A stretch of DNA of 64,000 nt from Russula earlei (Eukaryota; Basidiomycota; Agaricomycetes; Russulales; Russulaceae). Location of the stretch: contig JAGFNK010000028.1 in NCBI GenBank assembly GCA_025769875.1, positions 1 to 64,000 on the forward strand, in the 5' to 3' direction. Positions 1 through 10,915 of this stretch are shown piece after piece; positions within the stretch are counted from its first letter, which is position 1; each line of letters starts with the position of its first letter. Below the pieces are notes generated by a model. The model saw only the letters and a program-made list of their open reading frames with translations. It searched no databases and was not told where the DNA came from. The position numbers and the translations under genes are program-made.

Positions 1-624
1 ATACTCCCACTAGCCAAATATGCCCTCAATTCTTGGAAACACAACATTTCACAATGATCACCTCATGAACTCCTCATGGGGTTCAAACCACAAGTGGACT
101 TCAGTCTTCTCAATAACAATGTGCCATCTTCTACCAATCACCTCAAAGAACTAGAAGCGGCTAGACAAGATGTACAACAACTTCTAGAATGCAAACAACA
201 ACCCCTAAGACCTGACAGGCCGGAGATGAAAGAGGGAACCTTGGTATGGTTAGAAGTGAAGAACCTCAAAACACAAGGAACATGCAAGTTGATGCCCAAG
301 CGATATGGACCTTTTCCAATCACAAAAAGAATTTCCAAAGTTGTGTATCAACTCCAATTACCACTGTCAATGAAAATACATGATGTCTTCCATGTCAACC
401 TACTCCTTCCATACATAGAAACAGAAGAATATGGCATGCCTTATACACACCCTCCACCCATGATCGAAAATAAGGAAGAATATGAAATCAAAGCAATTCT
501 AGACACTAGAAGGTTTGGTCAAAAATGTAAAATACAATACCTTGTACACTGGAAAGGATACCCTGCATCAGATGACTCTTGGGTCAACCACCATGACCTA
601 AACACCCCCAAACTTCTCAAATAA
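1..624 (+). pseudogene. Gypsy integrase C-terminus with chromodomain (fragment)
   Basis: Reading frame 1 runs from the window edge to a TAA at 622-624, with one TGA at 55-57. The first ~25 codons match the end of an integrase core (PHELLMGF motif), followed by a helical linker, the integrase C-terminal barrel (KRYGPFPITKRIS, then VYQLQLP and IHDVFHVNLL) and a chromodomain near codons 155-200 (YEIKAILDTR, then VHWKGYP). In chromoviruses the chromodomain directs integration to particular chromatin marks. The TGA falls where related elements carry Arg or Trp, which fits a decayed CGA or TGG. The part from 76 on is open and could look like an intact gene, but it is only the tail of Pol. Confidence 0.85.
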
Positions 625-724
625 TATTACTCTGCTACAGCTGGACGACTAGATGTATAAAAGATTCTCCAAACAGCTACCAAATCCTCACTGCTTTCTC
701 CCCTTACATCTAACCAACAACAAT

Positions 725-1983
725 ATGTCTTCCACTCCCAATTCCCCCACCACTACATCCACTACTCTAGTTCCCACTCAACCTTCCTCTCCAACCCTTG
801 TACCACTACCACTGTCTAGAGAACCATCCCCATTGACCACCACTACCACTAACATTAGACTTATAGTCAGATGTGCAGCACAACATGCTGCCATGGTTGT
901 ATGAGCCCATGAACTCTGGAATGACAACTCTCTGTCAACCATACTCCATGCCTTTGACAACAGATCTCCTACCCTAGGGACGACAGCCCTCCTTAGATCT
1001 CATAGTCCCTTGTACCATGTTCACTCTCCCTCTCCAGACCCCCTTCCTATTCCCCCTTGCACCAACACCCCATCATTGACCAGCTGAACCACATCATACT
1101 TCTCAATGAAAATTTTCAGCCACAAATCAGAGAAGTGACACCTCCTCCTACCTACATCCCTCCCCCCAACACTGTGCAAACAATTAACCAACCAACAGAG
1201 CTAGAAGAACCAGGAGAAGGTTGGGAAGAGGGAGACCTAGGACTGGACATACTTATCCCCAACCCTGGGAACAAAGATGACACTCTCCCACCACAGTTTG
1301 TTATGCCTGACCTTGTCCATGGTTTTCCAATGGTACTAGCCACCTATAGTCCCAGCTGCCCCACTCACCAAATAGCCATTCAAGCTCAAGCTGACCCTTA
1401 CCCTTGCCCTCTTCTAATGAAGAAAGATGCATTCCTCTTCCAAAGCAGACTAAGGCATACCAAGGCCATGGATGAAGCCCTCAGATTTGAGGAAGATCTG
1501 TCTCTAGAGGTGGAAGTCCAGAGGTACAGGTTTGCCATCAGAAAAATGCACCTCATGGCAAACCAACTGGCTGTGGCTAGAGAATGGTACCACAACATGG
1601 TCTGGGAAGTTTGAGACTCCAAAATGAAACTTGCTCAAGCCAATGCCAAAGCATGTCTTGAACCTTGAATCCTCTTCAAATCCATGCCTCACCTCACTGA
1701 AGAAGAACACAAGGAGGCTAAGGAAGCCATCATGGACCTATGGTACCAGTTCCACCCCCACCTTGCTGATAAGTGTGCTTGCTGTAGTGACGGAGGACTC
1801 AACACCTTTTAATGTCCAAAAATTGCCATATGCATCCTCTGCAACCGCCAAGGACACTTGGCCAATTGCTGCAGAACACCCCACCATCATTGCAAAACTC
1901 ACAAAATCTGTCGAGTTCCCAAAGATCAAATGCACTACCATCATCACCACTGCAGATCCTCTATTATCCCCTATGGTGCCTAA
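725..1983 (+). pseudogene. Extra 3' ORF of the Gypsy element, ends in a zinc knuckle
   Basis: Starts at an ATG (MSSTPNSPTT) and begins Ser/Thr/Pro-rich. The frame is broken by TGA at 902-904 and shifts from frame 2 to frame 1 between about 1010 and 1057. Frame 1 then continues through a coiled, charged segment (RFEEDLSLEVEVQRYRFAIR), TGA codons at 1612 and 1666, and a TAA near 1810, to a TAA at 1981-1983. Near the end is CILCNRQGHLANCC, a C-x2-C-x4-H-x4-C knuckle (1831-1872), followed by a His/Cys-rich tail. I do not recognise the family. Proteins in this position are present in the second element too (57455 onward), so an additional 3' protein seems normal for these elements. Function unknown; a nucleic-acid-binding role is inferred from the knuckle only. 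Confidence 0.6.
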
Positions 1984-1999
1984 GACACTAACAAGGGGG

Positions 2000-2506
2000 T
2001 GATGTCACAGAACCAGTACTTTGGACTGGACCAGCAACTGGGATAGCCTACCCAGACATACCTCACATCTGACTCATGTTTAGTGACTCATCTATCTGAC
2101 TCGTGTTTGCAATGACTACTCCTCATGCCTAGCCCCTGATCACCTCATATATGACTCATTGTGTCCTGCAGGTACTATTTGATGTAGTATCCATATGTAT
2201 ATAAACTGTCCTGTTGAAGAGAACAAGCCTTAGGCTTGTTCTCCTATGAATATCACTAGTTAACTCCTTGGAACCTGCCTGCCTCTGAGCTTTGAGCTCA
2301 TCATCTGAAACCTCCTCTATTGTCTTGTCTTCTGGATGCAAAGACAATACAACTAAGTTCCTTCTCTGTGGTACACACTAGCATTTGCTGTGTTGTCACC
2401 AAGATCCCCAACCTTTGTGAGAACTTGTTGTCTCACTTGATCCCTCTGCATACGTCTCGCACATGAAATGATTTGTCAGTGACACTGCCCCCAGTCAGTG
2501 ACACCA
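2000..2506 (+). repeat. Putative 3' LTR of the left Gypsy element
   Basis: Begins TGATGTCAC directly after the polypurine tract ACAAGGGGG. The best candidate end is GTGACACCA at 2498-2506, whose reverse complement TGGTGTCAC nearly mirrors the start. A TATA box (TATATAAA, 2198-2205) lies inside, followed at 2220-2242 by a perfect 10-bp inverted repeat (AGAACAAGCC / GGCTTGTTCT) around TTA, where transcription would be expected to begin. The right boundary is uncertain because the partner LTR is outside the window. Confidence 0.6.
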
Positions 2507-2510
2507 TTAC

Positions 2511-3460
2511 TCCATCATTTTGTAACAAGAATTTTATATAACAAAATATAAACTAAATTTTAAGGCCCCTTTTACCAACCGAGAATTCTTGAACTTGAAC
2601 TCGGATTTCAGGATTTTCTGGGAGTGACAGGAGTGACAGGAGTGATGTAAGTGATATGATGTATATAATAAATTAATATGCATTTTTTTCTGTTGTCATT
2701 TGCATATTCACATATACGGGGTTACACATGATGTGTCAGCATCAAACTCAGAGTCAAGCAGTCTGACTCAAGCTCAACATCTGGGTGCTTGCAGCCCCAT
2801 TTTTACCAGAGCTGCACATACAAAATTTGCACAAAGATGTGCACCCACACATTGGTGACACATATTCTGCCTTAATGACATGCTTGCATTACCCTACTTG
2901 GAAGGAGTAGAAGGAAGGGTTAGAAAAAATATTTTACATATCACATGTAAACCCAGCAAATCACACCAAAAAATAACTCATATTTGAAATAGACTCATAT
3001 TAGTTTATTATGTCACTTACATCACACCTGTCATTCCCATCACTCTCAGAAAATCCTGAAATCCAAGTTCAAGTTCAAGATTCAAGAATTCTTGGTTGGT
3101 AAAAGGGGCCTAAGATCTTTCCCCTGAGAAATTGTAACATAATATTAACTTTTGTTATTCAAAATGTTACACTTTTGTCAGTCCACAAAAGGGTATTTTC
3201 CACCCAGCATAAACCCAAATTTTGCAGTTCAATTTTTTCACAATTTTGTTTCACACAAAGTCTTAAAATAATTTACAATTTTTGTAACATAATGTATGTT
3301 CTAAAATCTTGTCAACACTATTTACTAATTTCATCATTTTGTGACAGGAATCTATTGTAACAGAATCTAAAATGAAATTTCACAAATTGTTTGACAAATC
3401 TGTATCTAAATAATAAATTTTGTTATTCAAAATGTTACAATTTTGTCATTCACATCACAT
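2511..3460. repeat. AT-rich ~270-bp tandem duplication, first copy split by a MITE
   Basis: Two sequence blocks occur twice in the same order and orientation. Block A (CATCATTTTGTAACA-like) is at about 2512-2560 and 3332-3380. Block B (TTTTGTTATTCAAAATGTTA) is at about 3152 and 3418. Removing the inserted MITE (2564-3110 plus a 3-bp duplication) leaves two units of roughly 270 bp. It has no coding potential. It may be a decayed element or a local duplication next to the Gypsy LTR. Confidence 0.6.
2564..3110. mobile_element. 547-bp Harbinger-type MITE
   Basis: Starts GGCCCCTTTTACCAAC and ends with the inverted counterpart GTTGGTAAAAGGGGCC, flanked on both sides by TAA (2561-2563 and 3111-3113). 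A 3-bp TWA duplication is the hallmark of PIF/Harbinger elements. The terminal inverted repeats extend for more than 100 bp with small indels. They match the ends of the 12-kb element at 49589-61665 over about the first 70 bp (the GAATTCTTGAA / CTTGAACTCGGATTT blocks). An internal stretch around 2700-2745 (TGCATATTCACAT, then TAACACATGAT-like) also resembles 49791-49830. There is no open reading frame of note. It is best read as a non-autonomous derivative mobilised by that family. Confidence 0.88.
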
Positions 3461-3599
3461 AAGTTGATTTCCCAACCACTGACCGTTAGTTAGGTAAGAG
3501 GTGACCTGCCTGACGTGGCATAGGAAGTAGTTTCCCTCCCTCGACTCCTGAACGGCTCACAGTTTGGTAACGTACCCTGGGGTGTTATCACGTCTGGTA
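3114..3599. other. Spacer upstream of the glucosyltransferase gene
   Basis: Contains the second half of the AT-rich duplication up to about 3460, then about 140 bp of GC-richer sequence that should hold the promoter and 5' leader of the following gene. No clear TATA box was seen. Confidence 0.5.
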
Positions 3600-6500
3600 A
3601 TGAAGCCAACTGGCCTCCTATGTTCTGGCTTCGTCATCTCCTTGGTCGCCTCTGGTGCTCGGTCTACCGCTCCTCCAGTTACCGTGTCTCTCCGCACTTC
3701 CTGGCCTTCCCCGCCATTCCTCCTCGAATTGATGTGCGTTTCCGTTCATATCTATATATTTTCCTATCCCTGACACTATCTCTAGCGAAACTATCTCCAT
3801 TGAAGAGCCTGATGCATTCTTCCCATTGCTTGACATCGTGACGAACTCAGATGCGCTTCCTGGAAAGGAAAATCCCTCACACGAAACACTGCAGCAATTA
3901 GCCTTACAGACCGCGTTGTCTGCAGGGTATTTGTCGAAGCCTGGCGCTTTGGAAGCCGTCCAGGCCCTGCTCGCCCTGCACTCCGCACAGCCCAAAATCG
4001 TCGCGTTTTATCAACACTACTTGGACAAAGTAAGAACCCAAAACGTGTCAGCAGAGGCAGAGAATTGTGGCTCGTGGGTAGATTGGTACGGGGGAGTTAT
4101 CTGTGACGTGGATACACTCATCCGCTTCACGGGCGCCGAAACGCAGGATCATGCAGCCATATCATTCCCGTGAGTATGCTTCCTCATGCCTACTGCCCTG
4201 GTGCTCATATATAAGCACAGTGAACCAGTTCCGAGGCCTGAAAAGCTCGCTTTCGACCATGTTTATCCTTCACCTGATCGTCATCTAGTTGGCACGCCCC
4301 GGACAGCTATACTTTATGCTTCTCTCCAATCTCCCAACTTCCGAGAGCTGCATTCGCATCTCCTACGGTTGTCTAGTGGCCCCGAACCTAGACTGCAGTA
4401 TATCTTCAGGCCTATTCCCGCTAAGGGACCGATCAACGACATGAGCTATCTTTCTGGCTACGGCGTCACATTAGATCTAAAAAAGACGGACTATCTTGTC
4501 CTTGATGATAGGCTGGGCCATAGAAAATGTACGCTTCATTTTCAAACTCCTTTAATATTTTATCTTATACCCACAAGCTCTTAGCTCGGACAATGTTGAG
4601 GAAATGCATACCAACGATGAGGGTGCTGTCCCAGATCGCGTCCTTCCCCTCTTGGAGCAATATCCTCTTAATCCTATTTTGGGTGTTGAGGAGCATCTGA
4701 CGAAAGATGAGATAGCTCGTAAGTGTCCCCATCTTCGCTGTCCCGTCCCCCTTCCCCGGGTATTGTGCTTATTATAGGCAAGAAATCGGTATTCTTGCCA
4801 CTCAACTCGTCTCTGAATCTGACACTCCACTTGAGACTCTACGGCAACTGGTACAAGATTTCCCCAGATATGCGATTTCGCTTTCTCGCCGTATTGTTCC
4901 ACAATCTGGCCTGCTCCAGGAAATTGCGATAAACTCTCGTATGATACAGCCTGGAATAAACGCCGTCTGGTTGAATGGAGCGCAACTCTCCGCGGAGGAT
5001 ATCAATCCACACAGGTGATCGTCTCGTTGTCACCTCATACTCAGCCTGGCCTGACAATTCCTCAAGTCTTCTCCGTTTAGTACGCAAAGAAAGAGATATT
5101 ATGCTCTCTCTAACCTCTCTCGGGCTGCTGCCTAACGAGGCATTTGATCTTATCACTCATCCATCCCTCGGGACTTCGGCACGTGATAATGGTGTTGTCG
5201 ATGGCCTTTTCGATGCTAGCGACCGTCCAGAGGGAGGCGACCTCATTTTCTGGTGGAATGACATAGAGAAAGACAGCCGGTAAGCACCGTGATGTCTCCG
5301 TGTCATCATTCTTACTCCCCTCTCATCAAGCTACGCTCGCTGGCAATCATCTCTATTCGTGGTATGTTTACCCATCATCGATTGCCGTGTTGTATTCACT
5401 TCAGCAAGCTCTTGCGTCCTCTATATCCTGGCCAAGCTCCCAATGTTCGTCTGAACATGTACAACGTCGTCTTTGTATTAGATCTCGCAAGGTCATCCAG
5501 CTTGCATTTCATCACAAATACCCTCTCAATGTTGATTGATCGCTCGTATCCGGTGCGCTTCGGTATTATACCAATCATTGAAACCGAGGAGAGTGTAAAG
5601 ATGGCCAAAGTGTTCTACTATCTGGTACAGAACCACGGTCGTCAAGTGACTATGCGGTTCTTCAGCTCGGTACTCCGCATATCCTTCTCCGATCGCTTTT
5701 GTTCATGCTCTATCAGGTGCTTGATGTGTCAGGCGCGCCAAAGCAACCAGTGGATTGGCTTCACGTTCAAGCATTGTTCGAAGGAACTTGTGGACAACGA
5801 AGAAACCAAGCAAGGGGGACGGGCTGCGGCTTTTGATGATGTCATTGGAAGCGCTTCCGATGAACTCGAAGTAAGGTTCACAAAAGCCCGGAAGTACGCC
5901 AAACGTTTGGATACGACTGTTGCCTCATCGCCTGATGGCCACATTTTCATCAATGGGAAGTACTATGTTGCCGATGAGGTACGTTTTCACCTGTTGGTCT
6001 TGAAATGTGCTATCCAACCGTAGAGTGTTTAGGGCTTCCTAAATTCACTACAATCCGCTATCGGACAGGCGCTTCAGTATTTCAGAGAAAACGTGCGTTT
6101 GCAGCCCTTCCTTTTATCACCTTGTTCACACTAGTACTGCGACTGCTACGTTCAGGTCCACTCAGGTGTGATCACAGATGCCCATGCTGTTGACATCGAG
6201 AATCATTTTTATGACTTGCCCACCACCATGAAGAGGAGGAACCGTCACATTGTCCCTGTTGGTAGTAGCAGCGGTGTGCCCATGACCAGCCTTCCTAACG
6301 TGCATCGACGAGCTGGCCTGCACGCGTTTCCCTCATTGTTCATCTACCCTGGTAATTTCGCTTCTGATCCCTTTAACCTCGGTGACCGAGGGAACTGTAG
6401 TTTCTGGGCAGGTACCTCTATCCATTTATATAATTGCCGATCTCGACGCAGAAGATGGTCTGAATATTTTACGAGCCGCGCTCACATTCTCAGTACGTTG

Positions 6501-9500
6501 AAGTTACCTTTGCCCCTTACTCATCTGATTTGGTTATCCGCGAAGAGTTCTATTTTCGCGCAATCACGCTTGACTTTCCTTCACAACCCCGCGGTACAGA
6601 AAAGTGATCTAGGACCGCATACGCGTGTGTCTTCGTTGTTATCACACCTTTTGTGTAAGAATCTTCTGTCGAAGGTTTTGCCATCTGAATTGCTCCGGGT
6701 CATCGGTCTCCTCGGCGAGTCCCGGCAAGGACAGCCGGTGCTGGACTTTCCTTCTGCCTTGAATGAGGTCACTGGGTATATCACTCTGGCAAATGTTGAT
6801 AAGGATGATTACCGCCAGTATCTAGAATCAAGCAGACTGGCGGCCGAGGAAGTGGGCTTCCCCCGGGGGGCATCGGGAGTAATCGTCAATGGCAGAGTGA
6901 GACTCACTTCACTTCCAGTTCCAAAACGTGACGTGCTGCATTGGCAGATCATTGGCCCAATTCCTTCCGGAGAATTCACAGCAGAGGACTATCAAACACT
7001 CCAGGACTACGAGCTGGCGAAGCGTGTTCGACCTATTTTGGACGCGCTTGGAGATCTCGTTCCGAGTTTTCCCGGACACGACCGGTGAGCGCTGAGACTC
7101 AGATGAAATATCCCTTAGTTGAGGGTTGGTATTAGCGCTACCGCAGCGGACCTTGTGTCGATGGTTGCCTCCGTCATATTTGCATCCCCATCTGAGGATT
7201 CATCTCATTCAGTCAACAATGTCCCAGCACCAAGGAATCTCAATTACAAGTTAATGAATAGTCGATACACGTGTGTGACCATGTTCTCTGCGAGTTGACC
7301 GAACACTGACCTTCTCCATAAGCGCTTTTACCGTCGGTAATAATGCCTCTGCCTTGCACCATTTTGCCGTTATCCTTGATCCTCTGAGTGATCAAGCCCA
7401 GAGATACACTAGTCTCTTTGAGGTGAATAGACTGATCATCCCTTGACGTTCATTGAAAGCTCTCCCAACACAGTGGCTCTCTCACATACCAACTGTCACT
7501 GTTGAATTTCACTTGCAACCACCTGAATATTTGGAGGTGTGTTGCTTAACTTGCACATGCGCGTTTGCTTTATACTGCGGTAGCTGCCACTTAAGCGGTT
7601 CTACCGTTATAACCTCATACCCTCGCTGGCTTTCAATGCGAGTGGGTAAGTAGACTGACACCCTCTGGATTGCTTGTCACCTCATGGAATACAACCTAGT
7701 CACGAGCTCCATCCGCAGGTGATTTTCCGTGACCTTCCGGTCGATCCGATTTACACCCTTGGTCTTGATGAACCATCTTCTTGGCTCGTACGCCCTCGGG
7801 AAGCACAGTATGACTTGGACAACATTCAGCTGTCTATGTTATCTGGCAATGAGGATCATCGTAGTCTGGAAGTAATTTATGAGCTTGATTATCTCATCAT
7901 CGGGGGACACGCCCGTGAAACGGGTACAAACGCTCCTCCACGTGGTGTACAGTTACAACTGACAAATGGCCATGGCAAAACGATTGACGATACACTCGTC
8001 GTAGAAAACTTGGGCTACCTCCAATTCAAAGCAATGCCTGGCGTATACCGACTTGAGATACGCGAGGGTCACAGTCGCGAGGTCTTCCAACTTGAAAGTG
8101 CAGGGAACGAAGGCTGGCAGAGCCCTACGGTCGAAGAGGCCGGGAATGGAATCGCAGTTACAACTTTTGAAGGGGTGACACTGTATCCTCGTCTTTCCAG
8201 GCTTCCAGGTCGGGAGCACATTGATGTCCTCGAGGTCCCGGAGGAAGAAGTGTCTGGAGGGATTCATGGCATCTATTCTCGGTGCGTTCATGGTATGGAA
8301 TGACCTGGCATACGAATCACGCCGTGTGCAGTATATCGTCGATTTTGAAGTCAGTTGGCAAGGCGAAATCTGTGATGCCCACACAGAGAAATGCTGAGAT
8401 CAATATCTTTACAGTCGCCTCAGGACTTTTGTATGAGGTGAGTAAATGTGGACGGAACTACGATGGCCACACACTTATCCCACCAGAGGTTCGCATCGAT
8501 CATGATCCTGAGTGTATTGCGAAACACAAGGCACACTGTCAAGTTCTGGTTCATTGAGAACTTCCTGTCGCCGTCTTTTCTGGTAAAATCCCTTAGTCAC
8601 TGTTTCATGGGGGCGCTGCTAAATATCTGCGAAGGAATTTATCCCTCAGTTCGCTGATGAGTACGGCTTCCAGTATGAGCTCGTTACCTACAAATGGCCG
8701 ACATGGTTGAGGCCACAACGAGAAAAGCAGCGCGTCATCTGGGCATATAAAATCCTCTTCCTCGACGTCCTATTTCCCATGGATCTTGATAAAGTCATAT
8801 TTGTTGACGCCGATCAGATTATTCGCACAGACTTGAAGGAACTGATTGACCTCGACTTACATGGTGCCCCTTATGGTTATACCCCTATGGGGGATGACAA
8901 TAAAGAAATGGAGGGGTTCCGGTTTTGGAAAACGGGATATTGGGCGCAATCCCTCCGTGGTCGCCCTTATCATATCAGGTCGCTCTCGCTTGAAGCAAGA
9001 TCTTGACCTATACTGAATGAATTTTTAGCGCCTTGTATGTTGTGGACCTGGTTCGTTTTCGACAGATGGCTGCGGGGGTATGTTAGGCACTTTTTCTCTG
9101 AATCATATAATGGAGCATACATTTTTTGTAGGATATACTACGAAGTCATTACCAGCAGCTTTCGGCGGACCCCAACTCACTTGCCAACCTCGACCAAGGT
9201 GTGTTGACCCCCTCTTGAAAGAGGATCGGCCCAACTGGTTGGATACAGATCTGCCGAATAATCTCCAGGGATACGTCCCCATCGTAAGTACCGAGCGGTG
9301 ATTGTGATCTCGTTTCTCAGCTACTTGACAGTACTCCCTGCACGAGGATTGGTTATGGGTACGTTGATTACATGGCTAACGCGGGCTGGCTCACAACCAG
9401 CTAATTCTTCAGTGTGAAACGTGGTGTGAGTTGCGATGAAGTTAATGTCAACCCGAAATTATGACTCCCTTTAGGTAGCAAAGAAAGGCTTTACCGGGCA

Positions 9501-9817
9501 AAGACCATCGACCTCTGCCAGAATCCGCTGACCGTTCGTGGCTTCCTTTAACTGAAACTCTGTGTTCACAAACGGCTGACCTACCTCCACAGAAGGAACC
9601 AAAACTCGCTCGCGCTCGACAAATACCGGAGTGGGAACAATACGATTCTGAGATCGCGCGGTTCACTCGGAGGTTAACAAAGGAGGGGCGCATACACGCC
9701 AGTGACGCAGCCGCTGACGTGAATCAGTTGGCCAATGCAGGATCTGTTCAAACTCCGGCAGAGAAGCAGGACACGGATGGGAGCAAGGTCGAATCGCCTG
9801 TTCGTGACGAGCTATGA
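3600..9817 (+). CDS. UDP-glucose:glycoprotein glucosyltransferase (UGGT/Kre5 family), many introns
   Basis: UGGT re-glucosylates misfolded N-glycoproteins in the ER lumen so that lectin chaperones retain them. The chosen ATG at 3600 gives a signal peptide ([18 protein letters not shown]) followed by the conserved start of the mature protein ([15 protein letters not shown], joined across a 52-nt intron to [17 protein letters not shown]). Middle exons match the thioredoxin-like and beta-sandwich parts ([20 protein letters not shown] spelled in part at ~7580-7650; [19 protein letters not shown] at ~7720). The GT24 catalytic domain is at about 8400-9330: [27 protein letters not shown], the metal-binding DADQ at ~8816, and [14 protein letters not shown], ending [15 protein letters not shown] across an intron at ~9199-9248. 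The protein ends RDEL, an ER-retrieval signal, before TGA 9815-9817. At least a dozen short introns are needed and I did not resolve all of them. Confidence 0.93.
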
Positions 9818-10083
9818 TGTATAGAGTAGACTTGCTTACATATTCGGGAGAGAAAGGCCGAAGTCTGAGTCATCACGCATGAAGTCCCACCCGCTACTCC
9901 GACAGTGGACTGCGCTCTGATCATTCGCGCTCATTCCGTGCATTTCTCGGGCCTTCCGTAAGAGTATGGCCACTTGGTTCGGCTTGCTCAGCATACGTGG
10001 CGGTTCCTCAGTACTTTATAAATGACCTTCACTCCCCTCTCGAGGCTCGCCCCAAGCGACCTTTGAGTCCGTTATCCCCAGTC

Positions 10084-10701
10084 ATGGCCGCCGTCGTACC
10101 TCCCACATCCTTTCACTCATCCAGTCACCTTTTCCGTCCTTATCATTATAACTTCACCGCGTTTCACCGCGGTCCGGCCTTGTCGCACTACACCCCGGAA
10201 GCTTTTGCTCCTCGTCACTACAGTGGTGCCAACTCCCGCTCAGCGTCTGCATCCTGGCGCCACTCTGGGCCTGTATCTTCCCGTTCACCTTCGCCAAAGC
10301 CAAAGGGCAATCGTTCTAGGCCCTCTCATTCCCGTACACCCTCTACCTTTTCTAATTCCAACTGGCGTTCGCACACACCCGTGCCAGCTATTACGAAAGT
10401 TGACGTGGCCCGAAATTTGAATGGTGAGCATCGTGCCTTTTATTGAGTTCCTATCCCTAACGGCAATCCAGTTTCCGCGCCTTTCGTTTATTCTTTCGCA
10501 GAGCTGCTTCGACTTTCGTTGTCGCCTCTCGTCGGTATTAGCAAAGAGTCTCAAGTTGTCGTAGATGACCTCGTTGCGCATCATGTGTGGCGCCGCGGCC
10601 CGCGATTGGGCGTAACAAGAACGGATAGCCGTCGGAACAACCGTAGTACGCCAAAGTCGCCAACGTCCACGTCCACGGAGGATTCGGACCACTCTGACTG
10701 A
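10084..10701 (+). CDS. Small Ser/Arg/Pro-rich protein, unrecognised
   Basis: Exon 1 runs 10084-10423 and exon 2 runs 10502-10701, with a 78-nt GT-AG intron between (GTGAGC...TTCGCAG). Joining them gives NELLRLSLSPLVGIS in a continuous frame, and the product is about 179 residues. The N-terminal half is low-complexity and rich in Ser, Pro, Arg and His (SRSPSPKPKGNRSRPSHSRT). The C-terminal third has a short ordered-looking block (VDVARNLNELLRLSL, then VDDLVAHHVWRR) and an acidic/Ser tail (STEDSDHSD). A TATA-like CTTTATAA sits at about 10014-10021. I chose the first in-frame ATG after it. No family was recognised, so no function is assigned. Confidence 0.65.
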
Positions 10702-10915
10702 CTGAAGAACATAATATAATCGTGATCACTTAGTAATAATATTACAAGTAATAGCTATTCTCTATATTCCCTTTTCAATCTCAGCCCCGATGGAAGCCCC
10801 GACCGAGTTTCCTATTTCGGAATAGTGCGGAGTTTGTGTTGGTCGTCTCCCGCGATACTTTTTTTTTCTCCCTCCTTTTCTGCGACCATCAGCCAAACAA
10901 CGTCTCTCTCTCATC

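Larger units (their letters stand above)
1..2506 (+). mobile_element. 3' part of a Ty3/Gypsy chromovirus, left end outside window
   Basis: The block holds, in order, the C-terminal part of an integrase with a chromodomain, an extra 3' reading frame, a purine tract (ACAAGGGGG, 1991-1999) and a putative 3' LTR starting TGATGTCAC at 2000. This order is that of the chromovirus branch of Ty3/Gypsy elements, where the chromodomain follows the integrase. Stop codons and frame changes in every coding part show that the copy is dead. The second, more complete element at 51903-60609 has the same layout but a clearly different sequence, so these are two families or distant subfamilies. The 5' LTR and gag lie outside the window, so target-site duplication cannot be tested. 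Confidence 0.85.

Noticed and set aside
3564..3773. Non-ATG start for the glucosyltransferase
   Set aside because: The ATG at 3600 gives a good signal peptide, and splicing at ~3731-3783 restores the conserved N-terminus.
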